Source of the DNA: Prescottella sp. R16
GTDB lineage: Bacteria; Actinomycetota; Actinomycetes; Mycobacteriales; Mycobacteriaceae
Assembly: GCF_030656875.1 (NCBI RefSeq)
Contig: NZ_CP130943.1
Location: 1,488,001 to 1,552,000, forward strand
Length of the DNA stretch: 64,000 bases
Direction: 5' to 3'
A program made the position numbers and the translations under genes. Positions within the stretch are counted from its first letter, which is position 1. Each line of letters begins with the position of its first letter. This document shows, piece after piece, positions 24,859 through 33,449 of the stretch. A model generated the notes under the pieces. The model ran no database searches. It saw only the letters and a list, made by a program, of their open reading frames with translations, and was not told where the DNA came from.

Positions 24859-25364
24859 CCGTCGTCCACGTCGCCGAAGGCGACATCACCACGTTGCGGG
24901 TCGATGCGATCGTCAACGCCGCCAACTCGACTCTGCTCGGCGGCGGCGGAGTGGACGGCGCCGTCCACCGGCGCGGCGGACCGGCGATCCTCGCCGAATG
25001 CCGCACACTGCGTGCGACGACGCTGCCCGACGGGCTCGCCGAGGGGGCCGCGGTCGCCACCACCGCGGGCAACCTGCCGGCGTCGTGGGTGATCCACACC
25101 GTCGGCCCACGGTTCTCCCCCGACGAGGACCGGTCCGCCGTGCTGCGTTCCTGTTACACCCGCAGTCTCGCGGTCGCGGACGGACTCGGCGCGCGGACCG
25201 TGGCGTTCCCGCTGATCTCGGCCGGCGCCTTCGGGTGGCCCACGGAAGACGCGGTGAAGCAGGCGGTTTCGGCGATCGAGGCGTCGCGGACCGCGGTCGA
25301 CGTGGTCACCCTGGTCGCGTTCGGCCCGCACGTCGCGCAGTTGATGCGCCGTGCAGTGGGATGA
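24855..25364 (+). CDS. Macrodomain protein (ADP-ribose / O-acetyl-ADP-ribose hydrolase type)
   Basis: A 169-residue single macrodomain of the MacroD/YmdB type. The adenine-binding N-terminus is VAEGDITTLRVDAIVNAANS, the catalytic loop is LLGGGGVDGAVHRRGG, and the phosphate loop is LISAGAFGWP (near residue 124). These enzymes hydrolyse O-acetyl-ADP-ribose or mono-ADP-ribose on acidic residues. It is translationally coupled to the ADP-ribosylglycohydrolase, which suggests a joint role in reversing ADP-ribosylation. Confidence 0.93.
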   Translation: MTVVHVAEGDITTLRVDAIVNAANSTLLGGGGVDGAVHRRGGPAILAECRTLRATTLPDGLAEGAAVATTAGNLPASWVIHTVGPRFSPDEDRSAVLRSCYTRSLAVADGLGARTVAFPLISAGAFGWPTEDAVKQAVSAIEASRTAVDVVTLVAFGPHVAQLMRRAVG

Positions 25365-25371
25365 GCGGCGC

Positions 25372-26106
25372 TCACCCCTTGCTGCGCACACCTTCGTAGT
25401 ACCCGCGGATGTGGTCGACGATCCGTTGCTGCGCAAGGTCCGCGTCGCCGCTGGTGACCGCCTCGACCAGGCCGCGGTGCTCGTGCCGCAGCCGCGTGCA
25501 CGTCGTGGGCCAGGCGATCCGGTCGACACCGCCCACGACGTACGACTCGATCGAGGCGCGCAGTCCGGCCATCATCGCCGCGATCACCTGATTGCCGGCG
25601 GCGTCGGCCATCGCGACGTGGAACTGGGCGTCGAGCACCAGGAACTCGTCGGAGGTCAGCGACGTCTCGTCCATCGAGTCGAGTAGTTCGACGGCGGTGG
25701 ACAGGTCGACGGTCGGCTGTGCGGCGAGCGTCCGCATCACCTCGGATTCGAGGACGAGGCGGGTCTGGACGACATCGGTGACGGGGAAGCTCTGTGCGGC
25801 GACCTGCATGCGCATGAGCATCGTCATGCCGCCGGTGGGGCGGGAGACGATCATGGCGCCCGCGTTGGGTCCGGATCCGGTCTGGGTCTTGAGGAGCCCG
25901 AGGGCTTCCATGACCCGCAGCGCCTCCCGGACGGACGACCGTCCGACGCCGAGGTCGGCGGCGAGGGTGCGTTCGCTGGGGAGGCGCTGGCCGGGGAGCA
26001 GATCCCCCGAGACCATCATGTTCTCGACGTTGCCCAGCACGTGCTCCCAGGCGCGTGGGTGCGACGCGGTCGGTAGGTCGGAAGGTGAGGTCTCGGCGGG
26101 GGGCAT
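25372..26106 (-). CDS. lldR: GntR/FadR-family regulator, LldR-like
   Basis: A 244-residue regulator. The N-terminal winged helix shows GDLLPGQRLPSERTLAADLGVGRSSVREALRVMEALGLL (residues about 33-72), the FadR-type signature. Residues 100-240 form the helical FCD ligand domain with conserved metal histidines (QFHVAM, RLRHEHRGLVEAV). It lies 35 bp behind lldP on the same strand. Two copies of a TGTGGTC-GACCACA operator lie in the lldP/lutA promoter region, so it should be the lactate-responsive repressor of both transcripts. The name rests on context and family. Confidence 0.87.
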   Translation of the reverse strand: MPPAETSPSDLPTASHPRAWEHVLGNVENMMVSGDLLPGQRLPSERTLAADLGVGRSSVREALRVMEALGLLKTQTGSGPNAGAMIVSRPTGGMTMLMRMQVAAQSFPVTDVVQTRLVLESEVMRTLAAQPTVDLSTAVELLDSMDETSLTSDEFLVLDAQFHVAMADAAGNQVIAAMMAGLRASIESYVVGGVDRIAWPTTCTRLRHEHRGLVEAVTSGDADLAQQRIVDHIRGYYEGVRSKG

Positions 26107-26141
26107 GAGATGTCAGCCTAGGGGGTTCGTCCGGTTCGACG

Positions 26142-27809
26142 TCACGGCAGCATCCAGTCGAGGACCGGGGTCGACTGCAGGTAGACGAGGGTGCACAGGA
26201 TCAGCAGCATGCCCAGGCTGTAGCCGATGACCTTGCGCAGCAGGATCGGTTCACTGCCGGGCTGTCCGACGGCGGTGGCGGCGATCGTCAGGTTCTGCGG
26301 GCTGACGAGTTTGCCGACGACGCCACCGGAGGTGTTGGCGGCCACGAGCAGGGTCGGGTCGATGCCGGCGCCCTGCGCGGCGGTCTGCTGCAGCTTCGCG
26401 AACAGGGCGTTCGCGGAGGTGTCGGAGCCGGTGACGGCGGTGCCGAGCCAGCCGAGGATGGGGGAGAAGAACGCGAAGATCGCGCCGGTTCCGGCGAGCC
26501 AGGTGCCGATGGAGACGGTCTGCCCGGACTGGTTCATGACGTAACTCAGGCCGAGGACGGTGGCGACCGTCGCGATCGCCAGCCGCATCTTGACGACGGT
26601 GACACCGAACGTGGTCACGGCGTCGCGCGCGGTGAGGGGGAACCGGCCACCGGAGGTCCAGGCGCCGTACACGATCGTGACGATGACGCCGCAGATCAGC
26701 AGCAGGGTACCGGGGTTCGACAGCCACGAGAACGTGTAGATCGCACTCGACGCCGGGTCGCCGCTGCCGGTGAGCAGGTTGCCGTACAGGCCGGGCCATT
26801 CGATCGTGCGGTCGGTGCCGGTGAGCCACTCGGGGATGTCGACGCCGAGCGTCCACAGCTTCGCGATGCCGAACACGACGACCACCAGCAGGTACGGGAA
26901 CAGGGCCAGGAACACCCGGGAGCGGGACAGCGGTTCGGGTTCGATGTGGGAGCGCTGGTCGTCGGGGGTGGTGGGCGCCCAGAAGCGCAGCATGATCACG
27001 GCGGCGGCCAGGCCGGCGAGGGATGCGACGACGTCGGTGAGCTCGTAGGAGAAGTGGGCCGAGCACCAGAACTGGGCGATGGCGAACACGGCACCGGTGA
27101 CCAGCGCGATGGGCCACACCTGTGTGAAGCCGCGGCGGCCGTCGACGAGGAACAGCAGCAGTAGCGGCACGAACAGGGCCAGCACCGGGGTCTGCCGGCC
27201 GATCACGGCGGCGATCTCGGTGGCCGGAATGTCGGTGAGGTTGCCGGCGGTGGTGATCGGAATGGCCATGGCGCCGAATGCGACCGGGGCGGTGTTGGCG
27301 ACGAGCACGGTGACTGCGGCCCGGATGGGCGGCATCCCGATCGCGATGAGCATCGCGCCGGTGATCGCGACGGGCGCACCGAAACCGGCGAGGGCCTCGA
27401 GCATGCCGCCGAAACAGAAGGCGATGAGCATCGCCTGGATGCGCATGTCGCCGCGGCCGACGGAACTGAACACGCGCCGCAGGTCCTCGAATCGTCCACT
27501 GACGACGGTCAATTCGTAGAACCAGATGGCGGTGACGACGATCCACATCACCGGGAACAGTCCGAACGCGATGCCCTGCAACGCGGACAGGCCGGTCAGC
27601 GACGCCGGCATGGAGAAGCCGACGATCGCGACGAGGACCGCGACGGCGAGGGCGCCGATGCCGGCGTACCAGGCCTTGAGTTTGACGCCGGCCAGCAGCA
27701 CGAAGAACGTGACGAGCGGGGCCAGAGCGACCAGCGCGGTGACGGTGAGGTTGCCGCCGATGGCGTCGGTCGCGGGGGTGAAGGTCACCGCGAGGGTCTC
27801 GGTTTCCAC
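26142..27809 (-). CDS. lldP: L-lactate permease (LldP/LctP family)
   Basis: A 555-residue membrane transporter with about 13-14 hydrophobic segments. Family blocks include GGMLEALAGFGAPVAITGAML, VANTAPVAFGAMAIPI, GWLGTAVTGSDTSANALF and NTSGGVVGKLVSPQN. It imports lactate, probably with protons. The GTG at 27809 has AGGAGT five nt upstream and is preferred over the ATG further upstream at 27851. It is divergent from lutABC and followed by the lldR-like repressor. Confidence 0.93.
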   Translation of the reverse strand: METETLAVTFTPATDAIGGNLTVTALVALAPLVTFFVLLAGVKLKAWYAGIGALAVAVLVAIVGFSMPASLTGLSALQGIAFGLFPVMWIVVTAIWFYELTVVSGRFEDLRRVFSSVGRGDMRIQAMLIAFCFGGMLEALAGFGAPVAITGAMLIAIGMPPIRAAVTVLVANTAPVAFGAMAIPITTAGNLTDIPATEIAAVIGRQTPVLALFVPLLLLFLVDGRRGFTQVWPIALVTGAVFAIAQFWCSAHFSYELTDVVASLAGLAAAVIMLRFWAPTTPDDQRSHIEPEPLSRSRVFLALFPYLLVVVVFGIAKLWTLGVDIPEWLTGTDRTIEWPGLYGNLLTGSGDPASSAIYTFSWLSNPGTLLLICGVIVTIVYGAWTSGGRFPLTARDAVTTFGVTVVKMRLAIATVATVLGLSYVMNQSGQTVSIGTWLAGTGAIFAFFSPILGWLGTAVTGSDTSANALFAKLQQTAAQGAGIDPTLLVAANTSGGVVGKLVSPQNLTIAATAVGQPGSEPILLRKVIGYSLGMLLILCTLVYLQSTPVLDWMLP

Positions 27810-27860
27810 ATGTAACTCCTGGTTTCGCGCCGGGGCGGGGCGGGTGTGCAACGGTCCGCG

Positions 27861-27877
27861 CTGTGGTCAGACCACAG
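27861..27877. promoter_or_regulatory. LldR-type operator O1
   Basis: CTGTGGTC-A-GACCACAG is a perfect 17-bp palindrome 52 bp upstream of the lldP start. The core TGGTCnGACCA is the type bound by FadR-family lactate regulators. Confidence 0.8.
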
Positions 27878-27983
27878 GACGGTACACCATGACGGCCGTC
27901 ACAATCGAGGTCTGTACAAAAGTCGGTGCGAAAGCGGTATCGGAAGTCGTCGTTTCTTGCATCGACGCGCTGACCATGCGTTA

Positions 27984-28000
27984 CTGTGGTCTGACCACAC
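27984..28000. promoter_or_regulatory. LldR-type operator O2
   Basis: CTGTGGTC-T-GACCACAC repeats the O1 site with one mismatch in the arms and a different centre base. It lies 22 bp before the lutA start and overlaps a possible -10 region (TTGCAT at 27957-27962, then GTTACT at 27980-27985). The centres of O1 and O2 are 123 bp apart, close enough for looping. Confidence 0.8.
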
Positions 28001-28021
28001 TGCCGACCCCCGGAGAACCGC

Positions 28022-28789
28022 ATGCGAATCGCGCTGTTCGCGACGTGCATGGGGGACACGATGTTCCCGAATGCCGTCAAGTCCACCGCCCTGTTGCTCA
28101 CCCGGCTCGGGCACGACGTCGTCTTCCCGCCGGGGCAGACGTGCTGCGGCCAGATGCACGTCAACACCGGGTACCAGCCCGAGGCGCTGCCGCTCGTGGA
28201 GAACTACGCCGCCACGTTCGGGGACACCGCGATCGATGCGGTCGTCGCGCCGTCCGGGTCCTGCGTCGGATCGGTGCGGCACCAGCACGAGATCGTCGCC
28301 TCCCGCTACGGCTCGACCGCACTGTGCGGGCAGGTCGACACCGTCGCGGCCAAGACGTACGAGTTGTCGGAACTGCTCGTCGACGTCCTCGGTGTGACGG
28401 ACGTCGGCGCATATTTCCCGCACCGCGTCACCTACCACCCGACGTGCCATTCGCTGCGGATGCTGCGGGTCGGCGACAAACCACTGCAACTGCTGCGCGC
28501 GGTCCGCGACATCGACCTCGTGGAACTGCCGGAAGCCGACTCGTGCTGCGGGTTCGGTGGCACCTTCGCGATCAAGAACGCAGAGACGTCGACGGCGATG
28601 CTGGCCGACAAGATCCGCAACGTCGCCGACACCGGCGCCGAATTCTGTTCCGCGAGCGACTCGTCGTGCCTCATGCACATCGGCGGCGGCATGTCCCGGT
28701 TGAAGATGGGGGCCCGCACGATCCACCTGGCCGAGATCCTGGCGTCCACCGAGCAGAGCCTCGAGCGCACCGCGGTGGTGACCGCATGA
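28022..28789 (+). CDS. lutA: LutA/LldE, lactate utilisation cysteine-rich protein
   Basis: A 255-residue protein of the LutA/LldE family with two CCG domains. The motifs are QTCCGQMHVNTGY (near residue 40) and SCCGFGGTFAIKN (near residue 176), plus single conserved cysteines in the YHPTCHSLR and DSSCLMHIGGG segments. These bind iron-sulfur clusters in the three-subunit L-lactate oxidising complex LutABC. It is the first gene of the operon, coupled to lutB by ATGA, and is controlled by the twin LldR-type operators. Confidence 0.95.
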   Translation: MRIALFATCMGDTMFPNAVKSTALLLTRLGHDVVFPPGQTCCGQMHVNTGYQPEALPLVENYAATFGDTAIDAVVAPSGSCVGSVRHQHEIVASRYGSTALCGQVDTVAAKTYELSELLVDVLGVTDVGAYFPHRVTYHPTCHSLRMLRVGDKPLQLLRAVRDIDLVELPEADSCCGFGGTFAIKNAETSTAMLADKIRNVADTGAEFCSASDSSCLMHIGGGMSRLKMGARTIHLAEILASTEQSLERTAVVTA

Positions 28790-30300
28790 CCGCCGTGGGG
28801 CTGGGACTGCCCGCGATGCCGCCGCGCGCCCCACAGGGCGTCGGGTTCCTGCGCGGCACCGAGACGTTCCCGAAGGCCGCCCACCACGAACTCGCGAACG
28901 CGCAGCTGCGCCGCAACATTGGCAAGGCCACCCACACGATCCGCGCCAAGCGGCTCGCGGTCACCGGTGAACTGCCGGACTGGGAGGCCTTGCGCGACGC
29001 CGGCTCCGCGATCAAGACCGACGTGATGGGCCGGCTGCCGGAACTGCTCGAACAACTCGAGGCCGCTGTCGTCGCACGCGGCGGTGTCGTGCACTGGGCG
29101 GCAGACGCCAACGAGGCCAACGCGATCGTCACCGAGCTGGTTCAGGCGACCGGCTCCGACGAGGTCATCAAGGTCAAGTCGATGGCGACGCAGGAGATCG
29201 AGCTCAACGAGCACCTCGAGGCCCACGGCATCCACGCGTACGAGACGGATCTCGCAGAGCTGATCGTGCAACTCGGCCACGACAAGCCGTCGCACATCCT
29301 GGTGCCGGCGATCCACCGGAACCGGTCGGAGATCCGGGAGATCTTCCTGCGCGAGATGGCCGGTGTCGATCCGGGACTCGACGACGATCCCGCGCATCTC
29401 GCGGCCGCGGCCCGAAAGTTCCTGCGCCACAAGTTCATGACCGTTCCGGTGGCGATTTCGGGAGCCAACTTCGGTGTCGCCGAGACCGGCACACTCGGTG
29501 TCGTCGAATCCGAGGGCAACGGCCGCATGTGCCTGACGATGCCGCAGACACTGATCACGGTGATGGGGATCGAGAAGGTGATTCCCTCCTACCGGGATCT
29601 CGAAGTGTTCCTGCAGTTGTTGCCGCGCTCGTCGACCGGGGAGCGGATGAACCCCTACACGTCGATGTGGACCGGGGTGACGCCCGACGACGGGCCGCAG
29701 GAGTTCCATCTGGTGTTGCTCGACAACGGCCGCACCGCCGCCCTCGCCGACAAGGTGGGCCGGGAGGCGCTCAACTGCATCCGCTGCTCGGCATGCCTGA
29801 ACGTGTGCCCGGTGTACGAGCGCACCGGCGGCCACGCCTACGGGTCCACGTACCCGGGCCCGATCGGTGCGGTCCTCACCCCGCAGCTCGCGGGCATGGA
29901 CGCCGAGAACGATCCGAATGCGACGCTGCCGTTCGCGTCGAGCCTGTGCGGGGCGTGCTTCGACGCGTGCCCCGTGAAAATCGACATTCCGTCGCTGCTG
30001 GTGGAGTTGCGGCACCAGAAGGTCGAGAAGGCCGGGATGTCGGCGGAGAAACTGGCGATGAAGGCGGCGTCGGTCGCGATGTCGTCGTCGAAGCGGTTCA
30101 CGTTGGCGCAGAAGGCCGCCGGGCTCGGACGCGTCGTCGCCGGGAAGAAGGGCGTCATCGAGACACTGCCCGCACCACTGAACGGGTGGACCGCGGCCCG
30201 CGACATTCCGGCGCCACCGAAGCACACGTTCCGGCAGTGGTGGGATTCCGACGAGGGACGGGCCGCGATCGCCGACGCACGAAAGGACGCACAGCAGTGA
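28786..30300 (+). CDS. lutB: LutB/LldF, iron-sulfur lactate oxidation subunit
   Basis: A 504-residue protein. Residues about 70-300 form the LUD domain (SGANFGVAETGTLGVVESEGN is its hallmark). A ferredoxin-like part follows, with one full cluster motif C331-x2-C334-x2-C337-x3-C341-P and a second cluster with C388, C391 and C395-P. The C-terminal part is helical. It passes electrons from lactate to the quinone or another carrier at the membrane. It starts inside the end of lutA (ATGA) and ends over the start of lutC (GTGA). Confidence 0.95.
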   Translation: MTAVGLGLPAMPPRAPQGVGFLRGTETFPKAAHHELANAQLRRNIGKATHTIRAKRLAVTGELPDWEALRDAGSAIKTDVMGRLPELLEQLEAAVVARGGVVHWAADANEANAIVTELVQATGSDEVIKVKSMATQEIELNEHLEAHGIHAYETDLAELIVQLGHDKPSHILVPAIHRNRSEIREIFLREMAGVDPGLDDDPAHLAAAARKFLRHKFMTVPVAISGANFGVAETGTLGVVESEGNGRMCLTMPQTLITVMGIEKVIPSYRDLEVFLQLLPRSSTGERMNPYTSMWTGVTPDDGPQEFHLVLLDNGRTAALADKVGREALNCIRCSACLNVCPVYERTGGHAYGSTYPGPIGAVLTPQLAGMDAENDPNATLPFASSLCGACFDACPVKIDIPSLLVELRHQKVEKAGMSAEKLAMKAASVAMSSSKRFTLAQKAAGLGRVVAGKKGVIETLPAPLNGWTAARDIPAPPKHTFRQWWDSDEGRAAIADARKDAQQ

Positions 30301-30932
30301 CAGCCGCGAGGAGTTCACGGGACGTGATCCTGGGCCGGATCCGGGACGCGCTGACGATCGCTCCTCCTGCCGCGCAGGAGGTTCCGCGACAGTACCGGAT
30401 CGGACGCACCCTGCCCGACACCGACCGGGTGGAGCTGCTGGTCGACCGGTTGATCGACTACAAGGCCGTCGTGCACCGCAGCAGCGCCGACGAGGTGCCC
30501 GCGGTCCTCGCGACGGTCCTCGGCGATCTCGGAGTGGACCGGGTGGGTGTGCCTGCAGGACTGGACGAGTCGTGGCTGGCGTCGTTCACCGGTGACGTGA
30601 TCGTCGACGCCCCGGACGTGCCGGCGCCGGACCTGTCGGACCTCGGCGGAGTGGTGACAGCGTCGGCGGTGTCGTGCGCGGAGACCGGCACGATCTTCCT
30701 CGACGGCAGCCCCGACCAGGGGCGGCGAGCGTTGACCCTGGTCCCCGATCTGCACGTGTGCGTCGTGACGGTCGACAGCATCGAGGTCGGTGTCCCCGAA
30801 GCCCTCGCCCGGCTCGTCCCCGAACGCCCCACCACCATGATCAGTGGGCCGTCCGCGACATCCGACATCGAACTCGAACGCGTCGAAGGCGTCCACGGGC
30901 CGCGGAACCTGCACGTCGTCATCGTCGGCTGA
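30297..30932 (+). CDS. lutC: LutC/YkgG, LUD-domain lactate utilisation subunit
   Basis: A 211-residue LUD-domain protein with the expected ASAVSCAETGTIFLDGSPDQGRRALTLVPD segment and the C-terminal ISGPSATSDIELERVEGVHGPR block. It completes the LutABC complex. The start is the GTG at 30297, coupled to lutB. Its last 14 bp overlap the end of the convergent acyl-CoA ligase gene, so there is no room for a separate terminator. Confidence 0.94.
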   Translation: MTAARSSRDVILGRIRDALTIAPPAAQEVPRQYRIGRTLPDTDRVELLVDRLIDYKAVVHRSSADEVPAVLATVLGDLGVDRVGVPAGLDESWLASFTGDVIVDAPDVPAPDLSDLGGVVTASAVSCAETGTIFLDGSPDQGRRALTLVPDLHVCVVTVDSIEVGVPEALARLVPERPTTMISGPSATSDIELERVEGVHGPRNLHVVIVG

Positions 30933-32469
30933 ACCGGTCAGCCCCGTCCCGCAGCTTCTTCTTGTCCACCTTGCCGAGCGCGGTCAGTGGCAGCTGTTCG
31001 GCGAACACGATGTGTTTCGGGGTGTGCAGGCTGCCCTTGGCGGCGCGGACGTGGGCGGCCAGGTCGTCGGCCGTCACGGTCGTATCGGGTTTGAGAACGA
31101 CGGTGGCGGTGACGGATTCGCCCCAAAGCGGATCGGGGAGACCGTACACGGCGGCCGATGCGACCGCCGGATGCATCGTCAGTGCGTCCTCGACACCCCG
31201 CGAGTACACGTTGAAGCCGCCCGTGATGATCATATCCTTCTTGCGGTCCACGATGAACAGGTAGCCGCGGTCGTCGACGCGGGCGACGTCACCGGTGTGC
31301 AGCCAGCCGTCGGACAGGGTCTCCGCGGTCAGTTCCGGTCGATTCCGGTAGCCGTCCATCACCGTCGCCGACCGCACCCACAGCTCACCAGGCTGCCCGG
31401 CCGGCACCTCGCCGCCGTCGTCGCCGCGGATCGACACATCCGTCCCGGACGTCGGAATCCCGCACGACGCCAACAGGTCCGGCTCGTCCACCCGATGATC
31501 GGTGGTCCGCAGGAACGAGATCGGATAGCACTCCGTCTGCCCGAACATCTGCGCGAACACCGGGCCGAACCGGTCCAGTCCCTCCGCGAGCCGGGTCGGC
31601 GACATCGGTGACGCCCCGTACAGGATCAGCTCGAGCGACGACAGATCCGCGCGCACCGACGCCGGATGATCGAGCAGCGTATAGATCATCGACGGCACCA
31701 GCAGCGTGCAATCGATGCGTTCACGCTCGACCGTCCTCAGTACCTGCTCCGGATCGAAACCGGTCACCAGATGCACCGTGCCGCCACGGATCAGTGTCGG
31801 CAGCACCTTGCTGCCCGCGACATGACTGATCGGGGCCACCGCCAGCATCCGCGGCACCCTCGGCAGCTCGAACTCCGACAGGATCGTCTGCGTCAGAGCG
31901 ATGTTCGACGGATGCCGCCGCACCGCACCCTTCGGCCGGCCCGTCGTCCCGCCCGTGTAGCCGATGTTCGCGACATCACCCGGCTCCGCGAGATCCACGA
32001 AACCCCCGGCACCCGAACCGTCCAGCAGTGCCGGCGCGAACCCGCTGCGTCCGAGCGTGAACACCGGAATGCCCAGTGCCGCACACCGGTCCGCGAGTTC
32101 GCCGCCCCGCGCGGCGAACGTCCGCTCGTCCACGACGAGTGCGGCCGCATCGGCGTCGGTCAACTGGAACATCTGGTCGTCGACCGCGCCGAGCGGATGC
32201 AGCCACGTCGACGCCATCCCCAGTGCGGTGGCTGCCGCACCGGTACACCATATTTCGGCGCGGTTCCCGCCGAGCAGCGCGAGGGTGCGGCCCCGCCCCA
32301 GCCCCACGGCGGTCAACGCGCCCTGCAGGCGTCCGATCACCTCCAGGGTGCCGCGGTAGGTGAGCTGCCCGCCGTCCCACGAGAACGCCACCCGGTTCGG
32401 GTAGCGGCGCAGGGCCCGCGCCGTGACCGCACCCAGCGTCGGCCCGGCCTGGTGAGACGATGCGGTCAT
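30919..32469 (-). CDS. AMP-dependent acyl-CoA synthetase/ligase
   Basis: A 516-residue ANL-superfamily enzyme. Visible motifs are the P-loop YTGGTTGRPKG (near residue 168), YGASPMSP, the adenine motif MFGQTECYP, WLHTGDVARVDDRGY, the hinge DRKKDMIITGGFNVYS and the catalytic lysine region LGKVDKKKLRD at the C-terminus. It activates a carboxylic acid, probably an aromatic or medium-chain acid. It is the last gene of a three-gene ATGA-coupled operon behind a binding lipoprotein and a nitronate monooxygenase-like gene. Confidence 0.92.
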   Translation of the reverse strand: MTASSHQAGPTLGAVTARALRRYPNRVAFSWDGGQLTYRGTLEVIGRLQGALTAVGLGRGRTLALLGGNRAEIWCTGAAATALGMASTWLHPLGAVDDQMFQLTDADAAALVVDERTFAARGGELADRCAALGIPVFTLGRSGFAPALLDGSGAGGFVDLAEPGDVANIGYTGGTTGRPKGAVRRHPSNIALTQTILSEFELPRVPRMLAVAPISHVAGSKVLPTLIRGGTVHLVTGFDPEQVLRTVERERIDCTLLVPSMIYTLLDHPASVRADLSSLELILYGASPMSPTRLAEGLDRFGPVFAQMFGQTECYPISFLRTTDHRVDEPDLLASCGIPTSGTDVSIRGDDGGEVPAGQPGELWVRSATVMDGYRNRPELTAETLSDGWLHTGDVARVDDRGYLFIVDRKKDMIITGGFNVYSRGVEDALTMHPAVASAAVYGLPDPLWGESVTATVVLKPDTTVTADDLAAHVRAAKGSLHTPKHIVFAEQLPLTALGKVDKKKLRDGADRFSRR

Positions 32470-33449
32470 CGGTTCGCTCCTTCGACGTTCCGGGTCAACA
32501 GGTCGAGCGTGTCCCGGCGGGCCTGCTCGTACTCGGCGGCCGTCTGCGCGACGATCCCGGCCGCCGGTTCGATGCGTTTGACCCCGGACACCGAGTGCCC
32601 GGCACTCCAGATGTCCTTCCAGCGCTGCGGCCCCGGCGCCTTGTCGCCGTAGATCTGCGCCGAATCGGACGGGGTGATCACCTCCTCGAGCCGGTCCGGG
32701 TCGAGGCCGTTCGCGCGGATCGACGGCGCCAGCATCGACGACCGCAGCCCGGTGAACGCGCGGGTGAGGACGACGTCGTCGAGGGTGCTGTCGCACAACA
32801 TGTTCCGATAGTTGTCGTCGGCGAGGCTCTCCTGCGCGGCGATGAACCGGGTCCCCATGTAGCCGAGGTCGAAACCCGCCACCTGTGCCGCCCACAGGGC
32901 GTGGCCGTCGGAGATCCCGCCTGCCACCACCAGGGGGCCGTCGAAGAATTCGCGGACCGCCCGCACGAACGCGAACGGGTTCTGCCAACCGGTCTGCCCG
33001 CCCGCACCGGCAGTGAGCAGGATCAGCCCGTCGGCGCCGACAGCGGCCGCGCGTTCGGCGTGTGCGAGAGTCCCGACGTCCGCGAACACCAGGGTGCCGT
33101 TGTCGTGCAGCGGGCCGATCACGGGTGCGGGGGAGCCGACGCTGGTGATCACCATCTCCACCCGGTGCCGGGTCAGGCAGGCCAGGTGCTCGTCGAGCCG
33201 CGGCTGCCGGATGATCAGGTTCGGGCAGTACGGGGCGAGCGTGCCGCCGCTGTCGGCGACCTCCGCGTCGAGTCGGGTGAGCCACTCGTCCAGCCGGTCG
33301 ACGCCGCGGGCGTTCGCGGTCGGGAACGCGCCGATCACCCCGGCCCGGCACGCCGCCAACGTCACCTCGAGCCCGGAGACCCGCAGCATCGGCGCGGCGA
33401 TCAGCGGCACCGTCAGCCGGTCGGCGATCCGGGAGGGCAGGGCAGTCAT
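32466..33449 (-). CDS. Nitronate monooxygenase-like flavoprotein
   Basis: A 327-residue TIM-barrel FMN protein of the nitronate monooxygenase/2-nitropropane dioxygenase family (PLIAAPMLRVSG start, VVAGGISDGHALWAAQVAGFDLGYMGTRFIA phosphate-binding region). The usual AGGHxG motif that supplies the catalytic histidine reads GAGGQTG here, so classical nitronate chemistry is doubtful and another flavin-dependent reaction, such as enoyl reduction, is possible. It is ATGA-coupled on both sides, to the binding lipoprotein upstream and the acyl-CoA ligase downstream. Confidence 0.85.
   Translation of the reverse strand: MTALPSRIADRLTVPLIAAPMLRVSGLEVTLAACRAGVIGAFPTANARGVDRLDEWLTRLDAEVADSGGTLAPYCPNLIIRQPRLDEHLACLTRHRVEMVITSVGSPAPVIGPLHDNGTLVFADVGTLAHAERAAAVGADGLILLTAGAGGQTGWQNPFAFVRAVREFFDGPLVVAGGISDGHALWAAQVAGFDLGYMGTRFIAAQESLADDNYRNMLCDSTLDDVVLTRAFTGLRSSMLAPSIRANGLDPDRLEEVITPSDSAQIYGDKAPGPQRWKDIWSAGHSVSGVKRIEPAAGIVAQTAAEYEQARRDTLDLLTRNVEGANR

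Noticed and set aside
26251..28167. A 638-codon minus-strand frame overlapping lldP in another frame
   Set aside because: It is rich in Arg/His/Pro with no domain, and it runs through the operator region and into lutA. LldP is clearly the real gene.
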